Shown here: positions 25,392 to 33,954 of the stretch, piece after piece
How the letters are laid out: the number at the start of each line of letters is the position of its first letter
How positions within the stretch are numbered: position 1 is the stretch's first letter
Assembly (NCBI GenBank): GCA_017307755.1
Contig: JAFKGQ010000004.1
Location: 372,001 to 436,000 of the forward strand
From: Chitinophagaceae bacterium
GTDB taxonomy: Bacteria > Bacteroidota > Bacteroidia > Chitinophagales > Chitinophagaceae
Reading direction: 5' to 3'
DNA length: 64,000 nucleotides
The notes under the pieces: model-generated
Seen by the model: only the letters and a program-made list of their open reading frames with translations
Told to the model about the DNA's origin: nothing
The model's database searches: none
Translations under genes and position numbers: made by a program

Positions 25392-25446
25392 TCCCCGTAA
25401 CACTGAACCTTTAAAATGTCCCCGTAATATTGCATCTAAAATCCCC
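25392..25446. repeat. Short imperfect tandem repeat in a divergent promoter region
   Basis: TCCCCGTAA occurs at 25392 and 25419, and a partial TCCCC copy at 25442. The unit between them ('A-rich' AACCTTTAAAA against GCATCTAAAA) also matches in part. It lies between the divergent permease and epimerase genes, where it could be an operator, or chance. Confidence 0.4.
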
Positions 25447-25476
25447 ATTTGAGTTATAACTTAAAAAAGACCGTTC

Positions 25477-26352
25477 ATGCCCCATATTGAGAATCAAAAC
25501 CTGAAAGTGAACATTAACGCCAAAGGAGCGGAATTAGAAAGTATTTATCACAAGGGCCACCAGTTGGAGTATTTGTGGGGCGGAGATCCCAATGTATGGG
25601 GCAAACATTCTCCCTTGCTTTTCCCCATTGTAGGCACCCTGCGCCAGAACACCTGGAACTATAAGGGCAAAACCTGGACCCTTCCCCGTCATGGATTTGC
25701 CAGGGAGATGGAATTCGGCGTGGAACAGCAAACAAAGGATGCCATTACCCTGCTGTTGAAAAGCAGTGACGCTACCCTTGCAAAATATCCCTTCGACTTT
25801 GAGCTTCGGATCATTTACCAACTGGCGCCCCATGGGCTGGCTACCACTTACAATGTAAAGAATACCTCAAACGAGGAAATGTATTTTTCCATTGGCGGGC
25901 ACCCGGCATTCAGGGTACCCCTGGCTGAAAGGACTACCTACACGGACTATTACCTGGAGTTCGAACAGAAAGAGACGGCCAGCCGCTGGCCAATCTCCAA
26001 AGAGGGCCTGATCGAAACGACCCCTCAACCCATATTGGACAACACGAATATCCTTCCCATCACCAGGGACCTGTTCTCCTCCGACGCCCTGGTGTTCAAG
26101 AATCTGGCTTCTACCACAGTAAGTCTCAGATCCCGCCGTACACGGCATGGTCTGGACTTCGATTTCACGGATTTCCCTTACCTGGGGATCTGGGCTGCCA
26201 GGAACGAGAAAGCGGACTTTGTATGTATTGAGCCCTGGTGCGGTATTGCCGACAGTGTGGATTCCGACCAGCAGATGGTAGACAAAGAAGGTATCCAGCA
26301 ACTGGCGCCCGGAGAGACGTTTGAAAGGATCTGGGCGGTGACGTTATACTAA
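25477..26352 (+). CDS. Aldose 1-epimerase family protein (LacX-like)
   Basis: This 291-residue cytoplasmic protein has the galactose-mutarotase beta-sandwich fold. It shows 'P-L-L-F-P-I-V-G', 'H-G-F-A-R' near residue 71, 'S-I-G-G-H-P-A-F-R-V-P' (catalytic His) and 'I-E-P-W-C-G-I-A-D' (catalytic Glu). The W-C-G-x-x-D ending is characteristic of the LacX-like subgroup, which interconverts anomers of sugars or sugar phosphates; exact substrate unknown. It ends convergent with the MgtC gene. Confidence 0.88.
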   Translation: MPHIENQNLKVNINAKGAELESIYHKGHQLEYLWGGDPNVWGKHSPLLFPIVGTLRQNTWNYKGKTWTLPRHGFAREMEFGVEQQTKDAITLLLKSSDATLAKYPFDFELRIIYQLAPHGLATTYNVKNTSNEEMYFSIGGHPAFRVPLAERTTYTDYYLEFEQKETASRWPISKEGLIETTPQPILDNTNILPITRDLFSSDALVFKNLASTTVSLRSRRTRHGLDFDFTDFPYLGIWAARNEKADFVCIEPWCGIADSVDSDQQMVDKEGIQQLAPGETFERIWAVTLY

Positions 26353-26360
26353 GCCGGCCA

Positions 26361-26376
26361 CCGGACGGTCGTCCGG
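26361..26376. terminator. Hairpin between convergent genes
   Basis: CCGGAC-GGTC-GTCCGG forms a 6-bp GC-rich stem with a 4-base loop, 9 bases after the epimerase stop. There is no T-tract, so termination is only possible, not shown. Confidence 0.35.
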
Positions 26377-26387
26377 AATTATGCCCG

Positions 26388-27035
26388 TTAGAATTCAAAG
26401 GCCTTTACTGTAGGATCCCGCAGGATCTCATGGATACAATGGCGGTGGTCCTTCTCTGCACCTTGCACAATCCATTCCCCGGCGATGATGTCTGCGCCGG
26501 TCTTGGACTGGCGGCTGCGTCTGAAAGAGAGATGGTGGCTTTGGAACAGCAATTCAAACCGGTGGAGGGTTTCGTTTTCGAATGTGCAGACGATCCTGTA
26601 ATTACGGATCTGGTTGACCCTGTCGATCCACCCTTCCAACAGGCTGAACAGGAAGATGACGATGATCACCAGCAGGCAAGCCATAAAAGAGATCAGCTTG
26701 TATCCGGCCCCAATGCCCATGCCCAGGGCTGCGGTCACCCAGATCATCGCAGCCGTGGTAATACCATTGACCTTGCTGTGATCGGACTTAAAGATCACGC
26801 CGGCCCCTACGAACCCAATGCCTACTACTATGTTGGAGGCGATCCTTTCCGGCGCATGTTCGGACCCTATCAACTGGGAAAGGATCGTGAACATGCATGC
26901 GCCCAGGCAAATGAGCGTCAGGGTCCGGAATCCGGCGGATTTGCTTCTGTATTCCCTTTCGGCTCCTATAATTCCTCCAACGACCACGGCCAGGAGCAGT
27001 CGCCAGGCAATATCTTCCGTAGATGGCATAATCAT
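26388..27035 (-). CDS. MgtC/SapB family membrane protein
   Basis: The 215-residue protein has four to five membrane helices in its first 140 residues, with the MgtC signature 'G-A-E-R-E-Y-R-S-K-S-A-G-F-R-T'. A cytosolic C-terminal domain of about 75 residues follows. Family members influence magnesium homeostasis or inhibit F-type ATPase. It overlaps the upstream DUF2252 gene by 4 bases (stop/start overlap), so the two are translated from one message. Confidence 0.9.
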   Translation of the reverse strand: MIMPSTEDIAWRLLLAVVVGGIIGAEREYRSKSAGFRTLTLICLGACMFTILSQLIGSEHAPERIASNIVVGIGFVGAGVIFKSDHSKVNGITTAAMIWVTAALGMGIGAGYKLISFMACLLVIIVIFLFSLLEGWIDRVNQIRNYRIVCTFENETLHRFELLFQSHHLSFRRSRQSKTGADIIAGEWIVQGAEKDHRHCIHEILRDPTVKAFEF

Positions 27036-28249
27036 TTATTTTGTGTCTGGAAATATCCGCTCTTGTACGCTGTAAAATATTCCTTGTAGTCTTTTTTTAC
27101 CTGTTCTGAATAGGCAGTTGCATAATCCAGGACCCCTTTCTGCCAGTGGTGGTCGTTCCCAAAAGCGATCAGTTCATCCGGCAGCGAGGCTCCCTGACGC
27201 CCGGCGCTCCTAAGCTGGGCGGAAGCCGTCAGCAACGCCATATCATCCACTACACATTCTATGTCATTATACCTGTCCCGTAACAGCATAAAATCTATTT
27301 TATCCGCCGTGGGTTGCAATTCCTTCACGACATAGTCGTCGTCCTTAAAACGGCAGGTGTCCAGCAAGGCGGGGCACACATTCTGCATACGCTGCTGTAT
27401 GGCTACGATCCTCTCGGCCTCGGAGGTCCAGGAAGGCTGGGTGATGTTCGTCCGTCCGGTGAGAGAGGATGGTAAGGCCTGCTTCATATCTATCAAAAGG
27501 TACTTTTGGGGGTCTTTGATCTGACGTACCAGGAATACATACCGCTTCTGCCCGAGACTGCCGGTGCCGGCTATACGGAAAGCGCAGTCCATGCCTTCAT
27601 AGCGTTTGTTCATCAACGGCTCTTCTTTCATCCAGGCCTGCAGATGAGTCATCAGCTCTTTCTTCAATGTCTTTTCCAGGGGAAAAAAACGGATACGATC
27701 GATACGCAGCAGCACCTTCCCGCCCTTGCCGCTTTCCGTCCGGCCGCGGATGAGCTCTTTCTGTTTGCGCTCACTGATCTTTTCCAGGAAGCTTTGTACG
27801 ATGCCGTCCGCGGTGCGGGGTTCGATGTAGCGGGATTTGCCGTTTGCCAGGGTAGACGAATACTTCTCCAGGAAAAGCCCGGCTACCCTTGTAGATTCCT
27901 TTTTTTTGATGCCGAGGGAGTCCAGCCCGGTGTAGATGCTGGTCACCATCCTGGCGAGTTCCCAAACCGCAGGGGCCAGGACGCCTTCGTCAAAATCGTT
28001 GAGATCGAAATATACCAGGCGATTGTCCCCCTTATATGTCCCGAAGTTCTCCAGGTGGAGGTCGCCGCAGATCCAACTCAATGGATATAAGGGAAGGGCA
28101 TCACTCTTCTGCAAATCTTCGTAGAATAAGTGACAGGTGCCACGAAGGAAACGGAAGGGGTTTTCCGCCATCATCTGATATTTCATGGCCGTATAGGCAG
28201 GTACCCTGCCTGTGTTGAATTCCTTGACCCGTTGGGCTATATTTAACAA
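27032..28249 (-). CDS. DUF2252 family protein (kinase-like fold)
   Basis: This 405-residue cytoplasmic protein carries 'C-G-D-L-H-L-E-N-F-G' near residue 68 and 'Y-F-D-L-N-D-F-D-E' near 85, which resemble the catalytic H-x-D-x-x-x-x-N and D-x-D loops of aminoglycoside-phosphotransferase-like kinases. The substrate of DUF2252 is unknown. Translation appears to begin at a TTG (28249), because an in-frame stop lies just upstream and no ATG comes before conserved sequence. TATCTTTC (28272-28265, minus strand), one mismatch from the -7 consensus, is 15 bases ahead. It is in an operon with mgtC-like. Confidence 0.82.
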   Translation of the reverse strand: MLNIAQRVKEFNTGRVPAYTAMKYQMMAENPFRFLRGTCHLFYEDLQKSDALPLYPLSWICGDLHLENFGTYKGDNRLVYFDLNDFDEGVLAPAVWELARMVTSIYTGLDSLGIKKKESTRVAGLFLEKYSSTLANGKSRYIEPRTADGIVQSFLEKISERKQKELIRGRTESGKGGKVLLRIDRIRFFPLEKTLKKELMTHLQAWMKEEPLMNKRYEGMDCAFRIAGTGSLGQKRYVFLVRQIKDPQKYLLIDMKQALPSSLTGRTNITQPSWTSEAERIVAIQQRMQNVCPALLDTCRFKDDDYVVKELQPTADKIDFMLLRDRYNDIECVVDDMALLTASAQLRSAGRQGASLPDELIAFGNDHHWQKGVLDYATAYSEQVKKDYKEYFTAYKSGYFQTQNK

Positions 28250-28306
28250 AATGGTTTGTTTTCAGAAAGATAGGCATTTTCCTGAAGACACGTATATTGC
28301 AGGGCT

Positions 28307-28777
28307 ATGAAGCGTATAAACAAGCTATTGATCTTGGTTCTGGTGCTGGCAGGGTTGGCCGGATGCCGCAAACCGGAAGCACCGGAGTATTATGGGTTCC
28401 AGGACCTCCACATCGGCAGGGGGGAGGGGCAGCAGGCCACGCTCGGTACTACCCTTAAGTTCTATAATCCCAACCCTTTCAGCCTGCAGCTGAAGAGGGC
28501 GGAAATGGACGTTTTGCTCAATGGCAGACCTGCGGGGCATTCTGTGCTGGACTCCACCGTCCTGATACCCAAAAAAGACACTTTTTATGTCCCTGTCACC
28601 ATGCAGCTGAACCTCCAGGGGGTGCTGAGCAATGCATTGCAGATATTCCTGGAAAAACAAGTGACGGTAACGCTGGATGGAAGAGTGCACCTGAAAAGAG
28701 GCGCCATCCCTTTCAGCCGGCCCTTTCATTATGAAGGGAAGGAGGATCTGAATGCGCTTTTACAAGGGGCGTACTGA
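28307..28777 (+). CDS. LEA type 2-like lipoprotein
   Basis: This 156-residue protein has a lipoprotein signal peptide (lipobox 'G-L-A-G-C', lipidated C20). One immunoglobulin-like LEA14/WHy domain follows, shown by 'L-K-F-Y-N-P-N-P-F-S-L-Q-L-K-R-A' and 'D-V-L-L-N-G'. Such envelope lipoproteins are common in Bacteroidota; their role is not settled. It stands alone between a divergent DUF2252 gene and a convergent phosphatase gene. Confidence 0.8.
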   Translation: MKRINKLLILVLVLAGLAGCRKPEAPEYYGFQDLHIGRGEGQQATLGTTLKFYNPNPFSLQLKRAEMDVLLNGRPAGHSVLDSTVLIPKKDTFYVPVTMQLNLQGVLSNALQIFLEKQVTVTLDGRVHLKRGAIPFSRPFHYEGKEDLNALLQGAY

Positions 28778-28798
28778 CGGGCTGTATAGGCTAGGCCT

Positions 28799-30031
28799 TT
28801 ACTTGATCACGATCCACCTGTTTACCGTATTATAAGGCCCTTCCAGCACTATTTTATAGAACGAAGAAGGATAGCTCCCTATCCCCAGGGTAGCTGACTG
28901 CTGATCTGCCGGGACTTCCGCCAGCAGTTTGTATTCATCCGTACCACCTGTCTTAAAGTTGTTGGACCTGGTCAGCCAGATCTTTATGGTCCCATCCTTG
29001 TCAATGGATTTCCAGCGGATGTTGAGCTTGTTGTTCTCCAGCCGGATCACGGGCGCTGCCACGGATACCTTTCCCGTCAGGGGTACGCCGTCCATTTCCA
29101 ATTGATTTTCGCGGGGGATCTTGACCTCCAGGAAACGGGCGATGGTAGGCATGATATCCACAATGGCCGGTGTATAATCGCGCCAATAGTGATTCAGGTC
29201 TTTTGTATTGGTAACGATCCAGGTGGTTCGCTCTCTTTCCGACTGTCCTCCGTGCCCCTTGCCGGTGATGGAATCCCTGCCATGGTCCGTGGTGATGACA
29301 ATCATCCAGTCCTCCTTGAATTGTTGTTGCCGGAACTGCACCGCACTCCAGATCCTGCCTATCTGGTTGTCTGTATATTTTAAGGCCTCTTTTTGTTCCG
29401 GGCTGTCTCCATATCTATGACCCATATCATCCGTGTATTCCAGATAAAGCCACGTGAGGTCCGGGCCCTGCTCCCGGATGCATTTCTCCGCCTCGTCTGT
29501 CACTTTTTCATCTATACGATGGATATATCCGCTTTTGTTGTCATGGGGATAATTGACGGTATCCAACTCGAAACCGTCTGCATGGTAGTCCACCTTTATA
29601 TGGCCGGTTTCGGGTAATGATTCACCTACCAGTTTTGTCCGATTGTCCAGCCAGGTGGAAAATACGGCGATCTTTTTGGTGCTGTCCGTCTTTTTTAGCA
29701 ATTGAAATATGGTGGGATAATGATAGTTGGGCTCTTTAATATCGTTGTCCCATACGTTGTGCTTGTTCACCCATACACCTGTAAGCAAGCTGTTATATCC
29801 TACAGCTGAAATAGTGGGTGTTTGCGAATAAGCTCCCCGTTCGCCGCCTACATAAGCGCGTTTGTACCCATTCTGCCGGCCTATCTGTTCGGGGAAGGAT
29901 AACCGGGCCTTCTCCAGTACGTCGGCAGGTATGCCGTCTGCAATAACGAATACGACCTTCTTCTTCTTCGGCTGCGCAGCCACGTGCAGGGCCAGCAAGG
30001 CCAGGATGACAAATGTGAGGATGTTTTTCAT
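28799..30031 (-). CDS. Exported alkaline phosphatase superfamily (phosphodiesterase/NPP-like) protein
   Basis: The 410-residue protein has a signal peptide ending '-H-V-A-A-Q' at about residue 20. A metal-dependent catalytic domain follows: 'V-F-V-I-A-D-G-I-P' (metal Asp), 'T-P-T-I-S-A-V-G-Y-N-S' (Thr nucleophile), 'Y-T-D-D-M-G-H' and 'T-T-D-H-G-R' plus 'G-H-G-G'. These are the alkaline phosphatase superfamily metal sites, closest to nucleotide pyrophosphatase/phosphodiesterases. A C-terminal beta domain of about 90 residues is added. It is divergent from the flippase gene. An exact -7 box TATTTTTG lies at 30062-30055 on the minus strand. Confidence 0.88.
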   Translation of the reverse strand: MKNILTFVILALLALHVAAQPKKKKVVFVIADGIPADVLEKARLSFPEQIGRQNGYKRAYVGGERGAYSQTPTISAVGYNSLLTGVWVNKHNVWDNDIKEPNYHYPTIFQLLKKTDSTKKIAVFSTWLDNRTKLVGESLPETGHIKVDYHADGFELDTVNYPHDNKSGYIHRIDEKVTDEAEKCIREQGPDLTWLYLEYTDDMGHRYGDSPEQKEALKYTDNQIGRIWSAVQFRQQQFKEDWMIVITTDHGRDSITGKGHGGQSERERTTWIVTNTKDLNHYWRDYTPAIVDIMPTIARFLEVKIPRENQLEMDGVPLTGKVSVAAPVIRLENNKLNIRWKSIDKDGTIKIWLTRSNNFKTGGTDEYKLLAEVPADQQSATLGIGSYPSSFYKIVLEGPYNTVNRWIVIK

Positions 30032-30091
30032 ATCCGCGCGTTGAGTATTTTCGTCAAAAATAAGCAGTCCGGCATTATCAGGTCATTAAAT

Positions 30092-30099
30092 TATATTTG
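30092..30099 (+). promoter_or_regulatory. -7 box of the flippase gene
   Basis: TATATTTG is an exact TAnnTTTG match, followed by CGCC and the ATG at 30104. It shows that the longer frame from 29984 is not the true start. Confidence 0.6.
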
Positions 30100-30103
30100 C
30101 GCC

Positions 30104-31603
30104 ATGAGCACCATCCGTCGGCAGAGCATCATTTCTTCTGGGATCGTTTACTTTGGCTTTGCGCTGGGTGCGCTCAATACGCTGCTGTTTACAAAATGGT
30201 TTACCCCCGCAGAGTACGGGTTGACGACGATGTTCGTGTCTCTGTCCAATATCATACTCCCGCTGGCCAGCCTGGGTATGCAATCCTATATTTTTAAATT
30301 CTACCCCTATTATCACGACAATCTTCCTCCGAAGAAGAATGATATGATGACCTGGGCCCTGGTCACGAGTTTTACCGGTTTCCTGCTGGTGCTGGCCGGC
30401 GGGTTCATTTTTAAGGACCTGGTAGTTAGGAAATACGGTGTGACATCCCCGGAGTTTGTCAATTATTATTACTGGCTTTTCCCTTTCGGGTTTGGGTTTA
30501 CTTTTTATTCGCTGCTGGAAACGTTTGCCTGGCAGCTGAAGCAATCCGTACTGACCAGCTATTTCAGAGAGATACAGTTCCGTCTCTTTACGCTGGCGCT
30601 GATCGTGCTCTCTTACATCGGCGTGCTAAAAAACTTCGACGCATTTATGAAGATCTATGCGTGTACCTACCTGCTGCTGGCGCTGACCCTGCTGGTCTAT
30701 CTGGTCGCGACCGGGCAGCTACATTTGCCTTTATACCGCAGCAGGGTGACAAAGAGGTTCTTCAAAAAGATCATTACCCAGGTAAGCCTGGTGTGGAGCG
30801 GCCAGGTGTTGCTGAATGTTTCCACTTATTTCGGACAGATAGTCATCGGCGCAGTGATGAAGGAGGGGATGCGTTTTGTAGGGATTTATACGCTGGCGCT
30901 GTTTGTCGGCAGTCTGATACAGGCTATCCAACGGAGCGTTATAGCCGCCAGCGTCGGTCCGCTTGCGCGGGCCTGGAAGGATAAAGATTATGGACGGATC
31001 AACCGGATCTACCACCGGTCGTCCATCAACCAGCTGATCTTTTCCGCCGGCATGTTTGTCCTCATATGGCTCAACTTTACGGATGGTGTGCTGACCTTTC
31101 ATCTGAAGTCCGACTACCTGCTGGCCCGTCCAATATTCTTCTATATAGGACTCATGCGGATAGTGGACATGGGAACAGGGGTGAACTCCCAGATCATCGT
31201 CACTTCCGTTTTCTGGCGTTTTGACTTTTTTACAGGCGTCATACTTGCCGTTCTTACGTTGCCTGCAAACTATATATTGACAAAAGAACTGGGATCTGTC
31301 GGCCCGGCCATCGCCGACCTTTTCACCTTTTCGGTGTATAATTTTATCAGGTTCCTCTTCCTGTATCGTAGGTTCGGCATGCAGCCCTTTACCCGGAAGA
31401 CCGTTTACACGTTGTTGCTGGCCCTGGGATGTTATTTCATCTGTTATTACCTTTTCAATGCCTACCAGGGCTTTGGCTGGCTGACGCTCAGGAGCATTAC
31501 CTTTCTTGGGCTCTATGGGGGAGGAGTGCTGGTGTTTCGTCTTTCGGAGGACATACTCCCTGTATGGAAAACTATCAAAAAAAGACTGGGGCTTGCCGCA
31601 TAG
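30104..31603 (+). CDS. Polysaccharide/oligosaccharide flippase (Wzx-like, MOP superfamily)
   Basis: This 499-residue inner-membrane protein has about 12-14 hydrophobic segments, starting 'I-I-S-S-G-I-V-Y-F-G-F-A-L-G'. It has the loop patterns of the polysaccharide biosynthesis protein family, which moves lipid-linked glycans across the inner membrane. The open frame extends upstream to 29984, but that part is antisense to the phosphatase signal peptide and lies upstream of the promoter. It could serve the glycosyltransferase cluster at 43-48 kb, though it is 12 kb away. Confidence 0.85.
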   Translation: MSTIRRQSIISSGIVYFGFALGALNTLLFTKWFTPAEYGLTTMFVSLSNIILPLASLGMQSYIFKFYPYYHDNLPPKKNDMMTWALVTSFTGFLLVLAGGFIFKDLVVRKYGVTSPEFVNYYYWLFPFGFGFTFYSLLETFAWQLKQSVLTSYFREIQFRLFTLALIVLSYIGVLKNFDAFMKIYACTYLLLALTLLVYLVATGQLHLPLYRSRVTKRFFKKIITQVSLVWSGQVLLNVSTYFGQIVIGAVMKEGMRFVGIYTLALFVGSLIQAIQRSVIAASVGPLARAWKDKDYGRINRIYHRSSINQLIFSAGMFVLIWLNFTDGVLTFHLKSDYLLARPIFFYIGLMRIVDMGTGVNSQIIVTSVFWRFDFFTGVILAVLTLPANYILTKELGSVGPAIADLFTFSVYNFIRFLFLYRRFGMQPFTRKTVYTLLLALGCYFICYYLFNAYQGFGWLTLRSITFLGLYGGGVLVFRLSEDILPVWKTIKKRLGLAA

Positions 31604-32260
31604 GGCCGTGCTCATCTGTCGACGGCAAACACAAATATCCGCTGGATTGACACAGTTATTGCCATAGGCAACCTCTTTGTCGTGGGCAACGCCAATAGCA
31701 ATGGCATAGAAAGGGCCCGGATCAACCGGTATGGCTATATGGGTATCGCCGCATCGGCGCCTACTGCAAAATTGCATGTCAACTGTTCAGCTGTCGCCGG
31801 ACAATCCAATCCGTCAAATGTCAGGTTTCAGAATCTGCAAGGAGGGGCGGGCAAGTACCTGGTGATAGACAGCAACGGATATGTTTACCAGTCGTCCACG
31901 GGTCCTACCGGATCTGCTTTCGCTCCTGCTGCGCAGACTGCCACCTCCAGCCCTTTGAACCTCGACCTGCAAAACCAGATGAATAATTTAAAGAACGGCC
32001 CCTGGCTGGGAGAAAGCCAACCCAATTCTTCCAACGGCTCTACCCAGATAGAATATTCCCTGCCTGCCGGTACGTCGACGGCGACCTGTCAGGTATACAG
32101 CCTGGATGGCAGGCTGCTTAGCTCCATTGTGCTTAATCCATCTTCCGGGAAAAACCGGATCACCGTGGATACGGGCAAGTTCGCTTCGGGTATGTATATC
32201 TATTCACTGGTTATCAACGGGAAAGCTACGGACACAAAGAAGATGGTCGTATCTCATTAG
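31604..32260 (+). pseudogene. 5'-truncated remnant of a T9SS type A secreted protein
   Basis: The frame runs without a stop from the flippase stop codon (31601-31603) to 32260, but no ATG precedes conserved sequence; the first usable start is GTG at 31682. The reading resembles the end of a tail-fibre-like T9SS protein. It has 'Y-G-Y-M-G-I-A-A-S-A-P-T-A-K-L-H-V', 'V-R-F-Q-N-L' and 'Y-L-V-I-D-S-N-G-Y-V-Y', then a type A sorting signal ('V-Y-S-L-D-G-R-L-L', 'F-A-S-G-M-Y-I-Y'). There is no signal peptide. It looks like the 3' remainder of a larger gene whose front was deleted. A short GTG-started product cannot be excluded. Confidence 0.65.
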
Positions 32261-32267
32261 CCAACTG

Positions 32268-32292
32268 AACGGGCGGATCTGACCCGCCCGTT
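32268..32292 (+). terminator. Hairpin terminator after the T9SS remnant
   Basis: A 9-bp stem AACGGGCGG/CCGCCCGTT (32268-32276 with 32284-32292) has a 7-base loop. It lies 7 bases after the stop, and TCATCAT follows rather than a long T-run. Confidence 0.6.
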
Positions 32293-32306
32293 TCATCATA
32301 ATTCCG

Positions 32307-32314
32307 TACATTTG
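32307..32314 (+). promoter_or_regulatory. -7 box of prfC
   Basis: TACATTTG is an exact TAnnTTTG match, 7 bases before the ATG at 32322. Confidence 0.55.
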
Positions 32315-32321
32315 CGCCCCA

Positions 32322-33911
32322 ATGGCACGATATAGCAACGAGATCAACAGGCGCAAGACCTTTGCGATCATTTCCCACCCCGATGCCGGCAAAACAACCC
32401 TGACGGAGAAATTCCTCCTGTTCGGCGGCGCCATACAGACTGCCGGTGCGGTGAAAAGCAACAAAATCAAGAAGCATGCTACCAGTGACTTTATGGAGAT
32501 CGAAAGACAGCGTGGCATCTCGGTAGCCACCTCTGTTATGAGCTTCGAATACAAAGGCATGCTGGTCAATCTCCTGGATACACCAGGTCACAAGGATTTT
32601 GCAGAAGACACTTACCGGACCCTTACAGCCGTGGATAGCGTTATCCTCGTCGTGGACAGTGTCAACGGGGTGGAAGCCCAGACCCGCCGTCTGATGGAGG
32701 TATGCCGTATGCGCGATACCCCGGTGATCGTATTTATCAATAAGATGGACCGGGACGGGAAGAACCGTTTTGACCTCCTGGAAGAGATCGAGAAGGAACT
32801 GAACATACAACTGCATCCCATGACCTGGCCGATCAACAGCGGCAAGGATTTCAAAGGCGTTTACAACCTTTATGATAAGAACCTGGTCCTTTTCACCGCC
32901 AATACAAAGGCTACGGATGAAGACACACTGAGGATAGACAATCTGGGCAACGCACTGCTGGAAGAGAGACTGGGTGAAAAGGACGCTATCACCCTGCGGG
33001 AAGATGTAGAACTGGTGGATGGCGTGCATGGCGAACTGGATGTGGATGACTATCTGGCTGGAAAAGTGGCCCCGGTGTTCTTCGGCAGCGCTATCAATAA
33101 CTTTGGCGTGAGGGAAATGCTGGATACCTTTATACGTATTGCGCCTATTCCCCGCAGCCGTGAGACATCCATCCGCCACCTGGACGTGGAAGAAGATAAA
33201 TTCAGTGGTTTTGTCTTTAAGATACATGCCAACCTGGACCCCAAACACCGGGACAGGATCGCTTTCCTCCGGGTGTGCAGCGGGAAATTCGAAAGGAACA
33301 AATATTTCCATCATGTCCGGCTGGATAAGGATGTACGCTTCAGCAATCCCTATACTTTCCTGGCCCGCGATAAGGATGTCATCGAGACTGCTTATCCGGG
33401 GGATGTAGTGGGGCTTTTTGATACCGGTAACTTCAAAATAGGAGATACGCTGACGGAAGGAGAGGATTTCTTTTTCACAGGTATCCCCAGTTTCTCGCCG
33501 GAAATATTCAAAGAAGTAGTGAATAAGGACCCCATGAAGACCAAACAGCTGGAGAAGGGGCTGCTGCAACTCACTGATGAAGGGGTAGCGCAGTTATTCA
33601 CACAATATGGCGGCAATAAGAAGATCATCGGCTGTGTGGGAGAGTTGCAGTTCGAGGTCATTCAATATCGTCTGCTGCATGAATATGGCGCTTCGGTCCA
33701 GTTCAATGCATTACCTTTTTATAAAGCCTGCTGGATTACCAGCGCGGACCCCAAAAAGCTGGAAGAGTTCACCCGTTTCAAACATGCGAATATCGCTGAG
33801 GACAAGGACGGCTATACGGTCTACCTGGCCCAGAGCGAGTGGTTCCTGAATACGGAGAGGACCAATAACCCGGCCATCGAGTTCCATTTTACTTCAGAGA
33901 TACATAAATAG
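32322..33911 (+). CDS. prfC: Peptide chain release factor 3
   Basis: This 529-residue translational GTPase has G1 '[12 protein letters not shown]' (residues 19-30), the switch I 'R-Q-R-G-I-S-V', G3 'D-T-P-G-H-K-D-F' and G4 'N-K-M-D-R-D-G'. The RF3-type C-terminal domains follow and the length is normal for the family. RF3 releases RF1/RF2 from the ribosome after peptide hydrolysis. It has its own -7 box and is convergent with the large T9SS gene. Confidence 0.96.
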   Translation: MARYSNEINRRKTFAIISHPDAGKTTLTEKFLLFGGAIQTAGAVKSNKIKKHATSDFMEIERQRGISVATSVMSFEYKGMLVNLLDTPGHKDFAEDTYRTLTAVDSVILVVDSVNGVEAQTRRLMEVCRMRDTPVIVFINKMDRDGKNRFDLLEEIEKELNIQLHPMTWPINSGKDFKGVYNLYDKNLVLFTANTKATDEDTLRIDNLGNALLEERLGEKDAITLREDVELVDGVHGELDVDDYLAGKVAPVFFGSAINNFGVREMLDTFIRIAPIPRSRETSIRHLDVEEDKFSGFVFKIHANLDPKHRDRIAFLRVCSGKFERNKYFHHVRLDKDVRFSNPYTFLARDKDVIETAYPGDVVGLFDTGNFKIGDTLTEGEDFFFTGIPSFSPEIFKEVVNKDPMKTKQLEKGLLQLTDEGVAQLFTQYGGNKKIIGCVGELQFEVIQYRLLHEYGASVQFNALPFYKACWITSADPKKLEEFTRFKHANIAEDKDGYTVYLAQSEWFLNTERTNNPAIEFHFTSEIHK

Positions 33912-33954
33912 CCATTATGGGCCCGGAGTGTTGCCCGAAGGATGGGCGGATATT

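Noticed and set aside
26361..26376. Strong terminator between the epimerase and MgtC genes
   Set aside because: The stem is only 6 bp and lacks a T-run; kept as a low-confidence hairpin only.
26430..27089. A 219-codon plus-strand frame opposite mgtC
   Set aside because: The minus strand encodes a clear MgtC protein with membrane helices; the antisense frame has no family features.
29984..30103. Longer N-terminus for the flippase
   Set aside because: It lies antisense to the phosphatase signal peptide and upstream of the TATATTTG box. The membrane protein begins naturally at 30104.
32226..33569. A 447-codon open frame antisense to prfC
   Set aside because: It mirrors prfC codon by codon, resembles no family, and has no promoter or coupled neighbour. 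It is a by-product of the GC-rich codon use of prfC.
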